A stretch of 49,705 nucleotides of DNA from an uncultured Acidimicrobiaceae bacterium (GCA_947259095.1 CAMYLA010000042.1:1-49705); one strand, 5' to 3'; numbered from the stretch's first letter, positions 1 through 8,350 are shown. Notes: generated from the letters alone by a model not told the origin. Translations and numbers: made by a program.

Positions 1-1252
1 CGCCGGGCTCCCCGGCGCGGTCCCGGAGGTCCTGGACGTCGATCGAGGCCGGGAGGGTGGTCAGCCAGTCGGCGTGGCGGTCGGCCACCCGCCGGTTGCG
101 GTCGGCGACGAAGGCCCGGAAACCATCGGCCCCGATCGTGTACCCGTCGGCAAAGGTGCCGCCCCGCATCACGTTGAACAGGGTGTTGGCGAAGTGGTGG
201 GCGTCGTCCTTGGTCGAGTCGCTGCACTGCAGCCCGTCGGCGGTGGCCACGATGGCCCGGAGCTCCGAGGAACAGCGGGCGATGTCTTCCTCCAGCAGTG
301 CGCCCAGGTCCTGGTCCGAACCGAGCAGTTGCTCCAGCCGGGCGATGTCGCCGTGGCTCCGGCCGGCATCGGCCACGATGTGCCAACGATGGCGCAGGCC
401 CGTTTCCAGATCGATGGTGGTGTCGACCAGGAACGAGCCCGGTCGCCCGGTTCTCAGCGACGATCGAACGAACGGCTCACCATCCCTGGCCCGAACCGCT
501 GCGGCGGGGTCGACGCTGAGGGCGGGTCCCGGCAATCCCGTCGACCAGACCGTTGTGGCCCGCAGTGCCTCGGCCGGCTCGGGCCGGTCGACGATCTGGG
601 CTTCGAGGGCGAAGATCCCGAGACCCGATGCGGTGATCTCGCTGCGCCGGTAGGCGTTGGCGAGGTTGCTCATCTGCTGTTGCAGCGTCACGTCGATGCC
701 CCACGGCATGACCCCGAGCAGCCCGTCGACAACGTCCACCGATACCGCCGAGCCCGGGCGGCGGTTCTCGAGTGACACGGTGCGGACCCAACCGAACCGG
801 TCCGAGGGTGCCCACCGGTACCGAATCACCAGCTCCAGCTCGGTGTGCTCCTCCTCGAAGACCACGGCATTGCCGAGCAGGCTCTTGAGTACGCTGCGGC
901 GCACCTTCGAACCACGTCCGACGAAAGGCTCCCATCGTGTGGTCGCCCCGTCGTGGCGGACCGACAGCACCGAGACCGGCCCGGTCCGGCCGCCCGCACC
1001 ATGTAGCCGATCGTCGGTTTCGTAGGGAAACAGGCAGTTGGCAGGCTCGATCCGGCCCGCCGTCAGGCCCCCGGCACTGGAGACGAACATCCACAGATCG
1101 GAGCTGCTGACGATCGTCATCAGGAACGGATCCAGCCGGTCGGCCGTCGAGATCCGGTACATCTCGACACCGTCGACGAGTTCGATCCGGTCTCCCGGCA
1201 CCTCGGGAACGGCCGAGTTCGGCGGCGATTCATTTGCCCGGTTCGTGCCCAT
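1..1252 (-). CDS. Large carbohydrate-active protein, cellobiose phosphorylase-like (partial, 5' part)
   Basis: This minus-strand gene runs off the left edge, and about 417 N-terminal codons are visible. The start is the ATG complementary to 1250-1252 (MGTNRANESPPNS). The early segment, with motifs DPFLMTIVSSSDLWMFVSS and GGLTAGRIEPANCLFPYETD, resembles the N-terminal beta-rich part of large proteins usually annotated as cellobiose phosphorylase-like or GH94/GH36-like. This part would shape the substrate site, while the (alpha/alpha)6 catalytic barrel would lie beyond the window. No signal peptide is visible, so it should be cytoplasmic and could process imported oligosaccharides. It is divergent from the sugar ABC importer at 1507-5960, with a LacI-type operator 24 bases before its start, so co-regulation is likely. 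The family call comes from remembered motifs, and the exact substrate is unknown. Confidence 0.5.
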   Translation of the reverse strand, partial: MGTNRANESPPNSAVPEVPGDRIELVDGVEMYRISTADRLDPFLMTIVSSSDLWMFVSSAGGLTAGRIEPANCLFPYETDDRLHGAGGRTGPVSVLSVRHDGATTRWEPFVGRGSKVRRSVLKSLLGNAVVFEEEHTELELVIRYRWAPSDRFGWVRTVSLENRRPGSAVSVDVVDGLLGVMPWGIDVTLQQQMSNLANAYRRSEITASGLGIFALEAQIVDRPEPAEALRATTVWSTGLPGPALSVDPAAAVRARDGEPFVRSSLRTGRPGSFLVDTTIDLETGLRHRWHIVADAGRSHGDIARLEQLLGSDQDLGALLEEDIARCSSELRAIVATADGLQCSDSTKDDAHHFANTLFNVMRGGTFADGYTIGADGFRAFVADRNRRVADRHADWLTTLPASIDVQDLRDRAGEPG

Positions 1253-1275
1253 TCCGTCCATCCGTCCCAGGTACC

Positions 1276-1289
1276 TGGAAGCGCTCCCA
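1276..1289. promoter_or_regulatory. LacI-family (CebR-like) operator
   Basis: TGGAAGCGCTCCCA differs by one base from the perfect palindrome TGGGAGCGCTCCCA, which is known as the CebR box of Streptomyces and is typical of LacI-family sugar regulators with a central CG. It sits 24 bases upstream of the divergent glycosidase-like gene and about 220 bases upstream of the substrate-binding protein gene. Repression relieved by an oligosaccharide is the likely mode. No lacI-type gene lies in this window, so the cognate regulator must be elsewhere. Confidence 0.6.
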
Positions 1290-1342
1290 CACTAGCGTCG
1301 GCCGGCGCCGGGGCGCCTCGGCCCGCAACCACACCTCGACCG

Positions 1343-1361
1343 TGTGACCGAACCCGTCACA
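1343..1361. promoter_or_regulatory. Inverted repeat TGTGAC-N7-GTCACA
   Basis: Perfect six-base arms separated by seven bases lie in the divergent promoter region of the sugar locus. The half-sites look like those of CRP/FNR-type regulators, but the spacing is one base wider on each side than the TGTGA-N6-TCACA consensus. It may be an activator site linking the locus to carbon status, or a coincidence. Confidence 0.3.
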
Positions 1362-1506
1362 TGATCGCGCGTTGACCGACCCATCGGTGACGTTGTGGGC
1401 AAGATCACGGTCCCACTAACCTGCAAAAGCTACACGTTGTAAAAGGCGGCGCCCCGATGTTCCAGTACGGGCACTGCATGGTATTCACTGGATGGGGAGA
1501 GCACAA

Positions 1507-2901
1507 ATGAGCAAGAGCCGTTTGACCAAACTGCTCGCGTTGCTGATGATCTTCGGACTCATCGCAGCGTCTTGCAGTAGCGATGATGACAGTGACGGAG
1601 CAACGGAAGCCGGTGACTCGAGCACTGACGAGACCAGCGCCGATGATTCGAGCGGCGACGACTCGAGCGGTGAAGCCATGGTCTTCGACGGCGAGGTGGT
1701 CACCATCACCGGCCCCGAGCGCGATGATCCGTCGATCGCTTCGATCAACGACACCCTGAACGCCTGGGGCGACACCGTCGGCCTGGTGATCGAGTACACC
1801 GGCGACGCCGACTGGGAAGCCAACATCAACACCCAGGTCGAGGGCGGGAACCCGCCGAACATCTCGTTCTTCCCCCAGCCGGGCAAGCTGGCCGACTTTG
1901 CAAACGACGGGGCCATCTTCCCGCTGAGCGCCGAAGCCGACGCTGCGGTCGACGAGTTCTGGGCCGAGGGTTTCCAGCTCAACGGCAACGTGGACGGTGT
2001 GCAGTTCGGCGTCCCGGCCAAGACCGACCTCAAGTCGCTGGTGTGGTACCAGCCGGCCAAGTTCGAGGAAGCCGGCTATGCCGTGCCGGAGACCTTCGAA
2101 GAGTTCACCGCCCTGATCGATCAGATGGCTGCCGACGGTGGCCCAAAGCCACTGTGCGTTGGCATTGAGTCCGGTCAGGCAACCGGCTGGCCATACACCG
2201 ACTGGGTCGAGGACATGGTGCTCCGTCTCCACGGCGCCGAGGTCTACGACGGCTGGGTCACCAACGAGATCCCGTTCGACGATCCTCGGATCCAGGAGGC
2301 CATGCAGGCACCTGTCGATCTGTGGACCGAGGACAACGTCTTCGCTTCCGGTGGCTCGATTCCCGCCACCAACTTCGCTGACAACGGCCAGCCCCTGGTC
2401 GACGGTCAGTGCTACATGCACCGTCAGGCGAACTTCTTCGCCGGGCTGTTCCCCGAGGGCACGCAGTTCGCCGACCCGGCCAACCCCGATGCGGTGGACG
2501 TGTTCTACTTCCCCGACGTCAACGGCGACCGTCCAGTGCTGACCGCCGGCATCTTCGCCGCTGCGTTCGACGAGAACCCGGCCACCGATGCGGTGATGCA
2601 GTACATCGCAACGGCCGACTACGCCGAGACTCGCCAGCAGTTCCAGACCGAAGCCGTCGGTGGCGGGCTGTCCGGCTACCTCTCGGCCGCAATCGGCCAG
2701 GATCCGAGTGTCTACCAGCCGCTCGAGCAGAGCTTCCTCGAGATCCTCGACACCTCGGAGATCGCCCGGTTCGACGGCTCTGACCTGATGCCGGCCGATG
2801 TCGGCGCCGGTACCTTCTGGACCGAGGGCACGTCCCTCGTCAATGGCGACAGCGACGTGGCAACTGCGGCAGGGCGGATCCAGGAGTCCTGGCCGAGCTG
2901 A
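1507..2901 (+). CDS. ABC transporter substrate-binding lipoprotein, alpha-glucoside type (AglE-like)
   Basis: This is the extracytoplasmic binding lipoprotein of a carbohydrate ABC importer. The start at 1507 gives MSKSRLTKLLALLMIFGLIA and follows a GGGGAG ribosome site; an in-frame ATG 15 bases upstream is less well placed. A lipobox (AASC, Cys23) is followed by a long Asp/Ser/Glu-rich tether to about residue 55. The mature domain has features of the cluster B/AglE group: GNPPNISFFPQPGKL, VPAKTDLKSLVWY and a W-rich C-terminal half. Length (464 residues) is normal for the family. It is first in the operon with two permeases and is separated from them by a strong hairpin that may raise its expression relative to the membrane subunits. 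An alpha-glucoside ligand is an inference. Confidence 0.85.
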   Translation: MSKSRLTKLLALLMIFGLIAASCSSDDDSDGATEAGDSSTDETSADDSSGDDSSGEAMVFDGEVVTITGPERDDPSIASINDTLNAWGDTVGLVIEYTGDADWEANINTQVEGGNPPNISFFPQPGKLADFANDGAIFPLSAEADAAVDEFWAEGFQLNGNVDGVQFGVPAKTDLKSLVWYQPAKFEEAGYAVPETFEEFTALIDQMAADGGPKPLCVGIESGQATGWPYTDWVEDMVLRLHGAEVYDGWVTNEIPFDDPRIQEAMQAPVDLWTEDNVFASGGSIPATNFADNGQPLVDGQCYMHRQANFFAGLFPEGTQFADPANPDAVDVFYFPDVNGDRPVLTAGIFAAAFDENPATDAVMQYIATADYAETRQQFQTEAVGGGLSGYLSAAIGQDPSVYQPLEQSFLEILDTSEIARFDGSDLMPADVGAGTFWTEGTSLVNGDSDVATAAGRIQESWPS

Positions 2902-2939
2902 GCCGACATGCCTACCCCCAGGGGTACGCATTGACAACC

Positions 2940-2975
2940 AGCAGGGCATCGACCCTACGGTGTCGATGCCCTGCT
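2940..2975 (+). terminator. Intra-operon hairpin (attenuator or mRNA stabiliser)
   Basis: A perfect 14-bp stem (arm AGCAGGGCATCGAC, 2940-2953) closes an 8-base loop and is followed by a weak T-rich stretch. It lies between the binding-protein gene and the first permease gene. In malE-malF and similar operons such structures terminate part of transcription or protect the upstream mRNA, so the binding protein is made in excess. That role is inferred here. Confidence 0.7.
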
Positions 2976-3047
2976 TGTTCTATACTGAAAGATCAGAGGG
3001 GGTCGGTCACGATTGTGGGCCGACAAGATGGGTAGGGGGCCAGAGCG

Positions 3048-4985
3048 TTGCAGACACTCGAACGATCCGAGAGCACGTCCGATGAACCGGCCTCGGGTCC
3101 TGGTCGGGGTGGCCTTGGGCGGGATCGGACCACCAAACAGAACCTGCTGACCGGCCTCGGGGTGTTGGCCGTGCTCGGCCTCATCTTCTGGGCATTCTTC
3201 GAGCCGAAGATACGCTCCACCTTCGTCACGGTGGTCATCGCCGTCTTGTTCAGCGGTGGTATCTGGGTCGGCGCCAACCTCCTGTTCGACCAGGTTCGCG
3301 ACAACTACAAGCGATTCAGCACCATCGCCTTCGCCGCCATCGGCGCCTTCGTCGGCATCGTATTGCACGGCAACCTGCTCACGGTCGGGTCCGGTGCCGG
3401 TTTCATCCCCTGGGTCATCGGCCCACTGGCCGGAGGCTTCTCGTTCGGAGCGATCGGGCTGGGCCTGGCCCTCAGCGACGACCCTCGGCGACGGCTGGCG
3501 ATCGGCCTCGGCGGCAGCGCCGTGATCGGACTGGTCATCGGCCTCGTCATCCGGGAGGCCTTCCATCCTGGCCTCGATCCGGTGGCCATCGTGATCTACA
3601 CGCTGGTGTTGGCCGGTATCGGCGCCGGCCTGAGCGTGCTGCTCAAGCGGCCACCGCTGCAAGGCCTGCTCATTGGCGCAGCCATCGGCTGGCTCGTTGG
3701 GGCCTGGGGCGGCGCCGACCTCGGTGACGGCACGATCGCCACGTCGGTGATCGCCACGCTGCCCGCAGCCCTGCTCATCGGGGCCCGGCTCGGCATGTCG
3801 AAGAACCCGGATTACGCAGAACGGCTTGCGCTCGATGCGAAGTCGAGGGCCGTCATCTTCGTCGGCCCGGCGCTGTTCTTCATCTTCGTGCTGCTGGTCA
3901 TCCCGGCCATCCGTACCGCCTATCTCTCACTTCTCGGCCGCGATTCCGAGCTGTGGGTCGGACTCGACAACTACACCTCGGTCTTCACCGACCGCGACAG
4001 TCTCGACCTCGACAACTGGACGTGGATGTTCACCAGTTTTCCGTTCCTGATCGGCGTCGCTGTCCTGGCCATCGCCCTCATCAACAACATGTGGTGGGTG
4101 GTCGTCGTCACCTTCGGCTCCACCGCCATGGGCCTGGCCATCGCCGTCTTCGCCGATCAACGACGAGGCGAACGAGTGGCCAAGTCGATCGTGTTCATGC
4201 CGATGGCGATCTCACTGGTCGGGGCGTCCATCATCTGGCGGTTCGTCTACGCTGCCCGCGACACCTCGACCGAGCAGACCGGCGTGCTGAATGCGCTCTG
4301 GGTCGGCCTCGGACGGCTCTCCACCGGCTCTGGCCTGCCAACCCTGATCGCCACCGCCATCCTCATCCTGGTGCTGATCGGGCTGTTCATCATGCTGGCC
4401 TACAACCTGACAAGGCACGGCCTTGGCCGGGCGGTCGTGCCGGGGGTGATGATCCTGCTGGTCGGCTGGTTCTTCATCCGCTTCGTCGGCCTGTTCGGTA
4501 CTGTCGGCGTCGGCGGCTTCAGGGTGGCCGAGGACGGCGCGGTGTCGGCCCAGACGGTGAACTTCGTCCAGGAGACCCCGTACAACAACTTCTGGTTGAT
4601 GATCATCATGATCTGGATCCAGACCGGTTTCGCCATGGTGATCCTGTCGGCGGCCATGAAGGCGGTGCCGACCGAATACATCGAAGCGGCCAAGATCGAC
4701 GGCGCAACCGACGCCCAGGTGTTCTGGAGGGTCACGCTACCCCAGATCGCCACCACCATCGGCGTGGTGGTCACCACCACGATCGTGGGTGTGATGAAGG
4801 TGTTCGACATCGTCAAGGTCACCACGAACGGCCAGTTCGGATCACAGGTTCTGGCCAACAACATGTTCCAAGAGGCGTTCAGCTTCAACGACACCGGAAA
4901 GGGGGCGGCGCTGGCGATTCTGATCTTCCTGTCGGTGCTCCCCATCATGTACTCCAATATTCGCCGTATGCAGAGGGAGGGCTGA
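3048..4985 (+). CDS. Sugar ABC transporter permease with long N-terminal membrane extension (AglF/MalF-like)
   Basis: This is an inner-membrane subunit of the sugar importer. The start is a TTG at 3048, nine bases after a GTAGGGGG ribosome site. The typical permease begins near residue 265 (SRAVIFVGPALFFIFVLLV) and contains the EAA loop (EAAKIDGATDAQVFWRVTLP) that docks the ATPase. Before it lie about 260 residues with roughly eight hydrophobic segments, many rich in glycine and alanine, so the 645-residue protein is about twice the usual length. A second gap-filling segment (about residues 440-500) enlarges the periplasmic loop. The next gene starts three bases after the stop, so the two permeases are probably translated together. 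No ATPase gene follows, and a shared MsiK-type ATPase encoded elsewhere is likely. Confidence 0.85.
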   Translation: MQTLERSESTSDEPASGPGRGGLGRDRTTKQNLLTGLGVLAVLGLIFWAFFEPKIRSTFVTVVIAVLFSGGIWVGANLLFDQVRDNYKRFSTIAFAAIGAFVGIVLHGNLLTVGSGAGFIPWVIGPLAGGFSFGAIGLGLALSDDPRRRLAIGLGGSAVIGLVIGLVIREAFHPGLDPVAIVIYTLVLAGIGAGLSVLLKRPPLQGLLIGAAIGWLVGAWGGADLGDGTIATSVIATLPAALLIGARLGMSKNPDYAERLALDAKSRAVIFVGPALFFIFVLLVIPAIRTAYLSLLGRDSELWVGLDNYTSVFTDRDSLDLDNWTWMFTSFPFLIGVAVLAIALINNMWWVVVVTFGSTAMGLAIAVFADQRRGERVAKSIVFMPMAISLVGASIIWRFVYAARDTSTEQTGVLNALWVGLGRLSTGSGLPTLIATAILILVLIGLFIMLAYNLTRHGLGRAVVPGVMILLVGWFFIRFVGLFGTVGVGGFRVAEDGAVSAQTVNFVQETPYNNFWLMIIMIWIQTGFAMVILSAAMKAVPTEYIEAAKIDGATDAQVFWRVTLPQIATTIGVVVTTTIVGVMKVFDIVKVTTNGQFGSQVLANNMFQEAFSFNDTGKGAALAILIFLSVLPIMYSNIRRMQREG

Positions 4986-4988
4986 TCG

Positions 4989-5960
4989 ATGACCCTGAGC
5001 GCACCAGTCGCCACCGAATCGAAGCCGGCCACCGGTCCCGGCGATGACGGGGGTGGCGGCATCATCGACCGCATCTACAGCTTCCTGCGGGCCATCCCGA
5101 CCGGCGTGTTGTGGCTGATCGTGGTCGTCTGGAGCATCCCGACCCTCGGGCTGTTCGTCAACTCGATCCGCACCCGTGACGCCCAACGGGCAACCGGCTG
5201 GTGGAAGGTAAGTCCCAGCGAGCTGACGCTCGACAACTACGATCAGATCTTCGCCGCTCGGGCCGGCCTCGGGCAGTCGCTGTTGAACTCGGCGGCGATC
5301 GCCATCCCGTCGACGATCATCCCGATCGCCATCGCCGCCTTCGCAGCCTACGGGTTTGCCTGGATCGACTTCCCTGGTCGCAAGGGGCTGTTCATCGCAA
5401 CGGTCTCCCTGCTGGCCATCCCGCTCCAGGTGGCGCTGATCCCGGCCCTGCAGATGTTCAACGACGGCGCTCACCTGACCCTGCCGTTGATCAACAAGAC
5501 GATCACGCTCATCCCCGACTTCGACCTCGCAGGCACCACCACCGCCGTCTGGTTGACCCATACCGGGTTCGCCATGCCGTTCGCCATCTTCCTGCTCCAC
5601 AACTACATCAGCTCGCTGCCGAGAGACATCTTCGAGGCGGCCCGCATCGATGGCGCCGATCACTTCACCATCTTCTGGCGACTGATACTGCCGCTGTCGA
5701 TTCCCGTCCTGGCCGCCTTCGCCATCTTCCAGTTCCTCTGGACCTGGAACGATTACCTGATCGCCAACACCATGATCGGGGCCAACGCCAGCGAGCAACC
5801 GACCACGATCGTGATCGCCAACCTGGCCGGCGACTTCGGGCGAAACGAGAACATCCTGCCCGCCGGGGCGTTCGTCCAGGCGTTCGTTCCGTTGGTGGTG
5901 TTCTTCGCCCTCCAGCGGTACTTCGTGCGAGGCATCCTGGCCGGCTCGGTGAAGGGCTAG
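4989..5960 (+). CDS. Sugar ABC transporter permease (AglG/MalG-like)
   Basis: This is the second membrane subunit of the importer. The ATG at 4989 lies three bases after the previous stop, with AGGGAGGG before it. The protein (323 residues) has the six-helix MalG layout: a first helix near residue 40 (TGVLWLIVVVWSIPTLGLFV), the motif SIRTRDAQRATGWW typical of AglG-type proteins, and the EAA loop EAARIDGADHFTIFWRLILP near residue 217. It ends RGILAGSVKG, the usual MalG-type C-terminus. The AglG-like N-terminal motif is the main reason for proposing alpha-glucosides as substrates. Confidence 0.88.
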   Translation: MTLSAPVATESKPATGPGDDGGGGIIDRIYSFLRAIPTGVLWLIVVVWSIPTLGLFVNSIRTRDAQRATGWWKVSPSELTLDNYDQIFAARAGLGQSLLNSAAIAIPSTIIPIAIAAFAAYGFAWIDFPGRKGLFIATVSLLAIPLQVALIPALQMFNDGAHLTLPLINKTITLIPDFDLAGTTTAVWLTHTGFAMPFAIFLLHNYISSLPRDIFEAARIDGADHFTIFWRLILPLSIPVLAAFAIFQFLWTWNDYLIANTMIGANASEQPTTIVIANLAGDFGRNENILPAGAFVQAFVPLVVFFALQRYFVRGILAGSVKG

Positions 5961-5987
5961 AAACGGCCTGAGGCGCACCAGCACCAC

Positions 5988-6100
5988 ATGCAGGGCATCG
6001 CGGTCGTTGGCTTTGGAGGCATGGGCGGCTGGCATGCCGGGAATCTGGCTCGCCAGCCCGGCCTGACCGTGGTGGCGGACGCCGCCCCGGCCGGCGACAG
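5988..6100 (+). pseudogene. Truncated Gfo/Idh/MocA-type oxidoreductase remnant
   Basis: About 35 codons starting with the ATG at 5988 read as the beginning of a Gfo/Idh/MocA NAD-dependent sugar dehydrogenase: GIAVVGFGGMGGWHAGNLAR (GxGxxG Rossmann motif followed by WHA) and then LTVVAD, the end of the second strand. After about 6090 family resemblance ends and the frame merely runs antisense into the dedA gene. Such oxidoreductases often close sugar ABC operons, so this is best read as an operon member cut off by a deletion that brought the minus-strand dedA gene next to it. The fragment cannot make a working enzyme. Confidence 0.6.
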
Positions 6101-6104
6101 ACCA

Positions 6105-6773
6105 CTACGAGGGGCTCGGTTCCCCACCGCCGGCCCGCCACCGCTGCAGACTCCAGCGGCCGGCTTCGATCATCACCGTGACGCCGAGGGCCAACCCGAA
6201 CGCCAGCCACAGTGCGGTCGACTGGTTCTCCACCACATCGCCGACGAAGTAGCCGAGCAACGCCGCGTAGGAGGCCCAGATCGTGGTGGCCAGCAGATCC
6301 CAGCGGGTGAACCAGGCCAGGAACGGCTGCTCGGTCAAGCCGCAGGAGAAGGTCATGGCGGTGCGACCCCCGGGGATGAAACGAGCGGTCACCAGCAGCA
6401 TGCCGCCCCGTTTCCGTATCTGTTCCCCGGTGGCCACCAGGCGCCGTTCGCCCCGTTCCCCCCGGAAGAACACCCGCTTGAGTAGCCGATCCGAACGGTT
6501 GCCGATCCAGTAGGCCAGTGAATCGCCGAGGTAGGCCCCGGATGCTGCGGTCACGATCACCAGGAGCAGCGACAGCACCGGCCGCTCGTCGATCAGTGTT
6601 GCCGCACCGGCTGCAACACCGCCGGCGATCACGCTGAACTCGGACGGAACCACCGGGATCACCGAGTCGAGTAGGGCGACGGCGAACAGCAGCAGATAGA
6701 ACCAGGGGCTGCTCGACAGGTCGACAACGAGATCCTGTATCGACTCGAACAGCTCCACCGTCCAGTTGAACAT
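6105..6773 (-). CDS. DedA family membrane protein
   Basis: This integral membrane protein of 222 residues belongs to the DedA/VTT (SNARE-associated) family, members of which flip undecaprenyl phosphate or phospholipids and support envelope homeostasis. Family signs include an early helix, DSVIPVVPSEFSVIAGG (residues 37-53), GAYLGDSLAYWIG and the conserved RFIPGGRTAMTFSCG segment (near residues 130-145) that contains the functional arginine. Hydrophobic segments follow to the C-terminus. It is transcribed towards the sugar operon remnant. Its own TAGGAT-like -10 element lies just upstream of the ATG. Substrate cannot be told from sequence. Confidence 0.88.
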   Translation of the reverse strand: MFNWTVELFESIQDLVVDLSSSPWFYLLLFAVALLDSVIPVVPSEFSVIAGGVAAGAATLIDERPVLSLLLVIVTAASGAYLGDSLAYWIGNRSDRLLKRVFFRGERGERRLVATGEQIRKRGGMLLVTARFIPGGRTAMTFSCGLTEQPFLAWFTRWDLLATTIWASYAALLGYFVGDVVENQSTALWLAFGLALGVTVMIEAGRWSLQRWRAGGGEPSPS

Positions 6774-6834
6774 CCGGCGCCAATCCTACGGGGCTCGTGG
6801 CCCCTTATCACCGGCCCGGGTTCGAGGCCGGGGT

Positions 6835-7776
6835 TCAGGGCAACAGGATGTCGCAGTTCCGGTCGAAGACGGTGAGCAGCTCCTCGCCGTCGGCGTCGAC
6901 GGCGACGAACACCTCGGCCGGGGCACCGTCGATTTCGATCGGCAGGTACCCCAGGAGTTCCCCACCGGCCGGTGTCTCGACCACGTCCCCGCAGCGGGAC
7001 GGTGTCAGGTCCGCTCGTACCGGGGGCAGCTCCTCCACCAGGGTGTCGCGGTCGGGGGGACCGAAGAACTGCAGGACGGGATCATCGGGGAAGAAGCCAC
7101 CATCGGCGGGGGCCGCCCCGTTTCGAAGGTCTGTATCCTCCGCCCCCTCGGCTTGACCCGTTTCGGTGTCGGCCCCGTCATCGGCGCCGGCAGCCTCGTC
7201 CTGTTCCATCGCCTCCAGGTCGACCGACGTCGATGTGGCCATCGCCTCTTCTTCGGTCGACGTTTCTGCCGCGTCCGCCGATTCGGCGGCCATCGAGGCC
7301 GTGGCATCACCGTCGGCCGGCTCCACCGCCGCCGTCTCCTGGGCGTCGACGGCCTCGGTGGCCGCATCCATGTCGTCGCTCCCGGTCTGGCCGGCCAACC
7401 AGACGACGCCCCCGCCGACCAGCACAAAGGCCGCCGCTGCCGCCAGCCACTGCGGCATCGACCGGCGTCGGGCCGGCTCGGGTTGCCGGGCCCGTTCCCG
7501 CAGGTCGACCACCGGGGCGACGGCTGGGGCGATCTCGGCTGCCGGGGCTGTCTCCGCTGCCGGGGTTGGGTCGAACGCCGCCAGGGCGGCGGCGAGATGA
7601 CGCTCCTTCAGCGATGCCGGACGGTTGACGGTGGCGCCAAGTCGCCCACCGACGAGACGCAGCTCCTCGACCCTGGCCAGCAGTTGCGGGTCGTCCTCGA
7701 CAATGGCCACCTCCTCGGAGGTGGCTTCACCGTCCAGGTAGGCGGACGCCAGGAGGTCGAGGTCTTCTTCGTTCAT
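6835..7776 (-). CDS. Anti-sigma factor, single-pass membrane protein
   Basis: The protein has 313 residues. The first 65 residues (MNEEDLDLLASAYLDGEAT) look like an anti-sigma N-terminal helical domain but lack the HxxxCxxC zinc motif. A proline- and alanine-rich linker is followed by one transmembrane helix near residues 108-126 (WLAAAAAFVLVGGGVVWLA), then a long acidic Asp/Glu/Ala/Thr-rich extracytoplasmic stretch and a C-terminal globular part with two cysteines. Its start codon overlaps the end of the sigma-factor gene by four bases, so the pair is translationally coupled, as expected of an ECF sigma and its membrane anti-sigma. It should hold the sigma factor at the membrane until an envelope signal releases it. 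Assignment rests on context and topology. Confidence 0.8.
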   Translation of the reverse strand: MNEEDLDLLASAYLDGEATSEEVAIVEDDPQLLARVEELRLVGGRLGATVNRPASLKERHLAAALAAFDPTPAAETAPAAEIAPAVAPVVDLRERARQPEPARRRSMPQWLAAAAAFVLVGGGVVWLAGQTGSDDMDAATEAVDAQETAAVEPADGDATASMAAESADAAETSTEEEAMATSTSVDLEAMEQDEAAGADDGADTETGQAEGAEDTDLRNGAAPADGGFFPDDPVLQFFGPPDRDTLVEELPPVRADLTPSRCGDVVETPAGGELLGYLPIEIDGAPAEVFVAVDADGEELLTVFDRNCDILLP

Positions 7777-8306
7777 CTCTCGATATGACGTTGGTCGGAG
7801 GGGTTCTGGTTCCCGAGAATCTCTGCCAGCTGCCTACGGCCCCTGGCGATGCGGGACCGCACGGTTCCGGGCGGGATCTGCAGCGTTTCGGCGATCTCCG
7901 CATAATCGAGGCCGGCGACGTCGCGCAGGACCACCGGGAGGCGGAAGTCCTCCGGCAGTCGGGCCACCGCCTCGTCAAGGGTGACCCGGTCGGCGGCCCG
8001 TTGATCCAGCAGGGGTTCGTCGGAGGCCGGTTCCGGGGTGTCCAGCACGGCGATCGGCCGCCGCTTCCGCCGCCGGATCTCATCCAGGCAGGCGTTGGTC
8101 GCCACCCGGTAGCTCCAGGTCTTGAACGAGGCCCGCCCGTCGAACTTCGGCAGGCCCCGGACGATGGCCAGCAACGCCTCCTGGCACCCGTCGGCGGCGT
8201 CGGCGTCGTTGCCCGAGACCCGGCGGCAGACCGAATAGAGCCGGTCGTAGTGGCGCCGCAGGAGCTCGTCCAGCGCACCCTTGTCGCCGTGCTGCGCCTT
8301 GCTCAC
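7773..8306 (-). CDS. ECF RNA polymerase sigma factor (SigM-like position)
   Basis: This is a small sigma-70 family factor with region 2 (RRHYDRLYSVCRRVSGNDADA, then FKTWSYRVATNACLDEIRRRKR) and region 4 (LPEDFRLPVVLRDVAGLDYAEIAETL, then PPGTVRSRIARGRRQL, the -35-binding helix-turn-helix). The chosen start is the GTG at 8306. The upstream in-frame residues IERTDDEL match the usual beginning of these proteins but contain no normal start codon before a stop at 8340-8342. The true start may therefore be a rare codon or the N-terminus may be shortened. It lies downstream of the kinase and DUF6049 genes and upstream of its anti-sigma gene, as sigM does in mycobacteria, which suggests envelope-stress control. 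Confidence 0.88.
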   Translation of the reverse strand: MSKAQHGDKGALDELLRRHYDRLYSVCRRVSGNDADAADGCQEALLAIVRGLPKFDGRASFKTWSYRVATNACLDEIRRRKRRPIAVLDTPEPASDEPLLDQRAADRVTLDEAVARLPEDFRLPVVLRDVAGLDYAEIAETLQIPPGTVRSRIARGRRQLAEILGNQNPSDQRHIER

Positions 8307-8350
8307 CAGCTCGTCGTCGGTCCGTTCGATTGCCGCAGCTTAGAGCGAGA

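Noticed and set aside
1405..2949. A 514-codon minus-strand frame opposite the substrate-binding protein gene
   Set aside because: It is a high-GC shadow of the lipoprotein gene with no motifs of its own.
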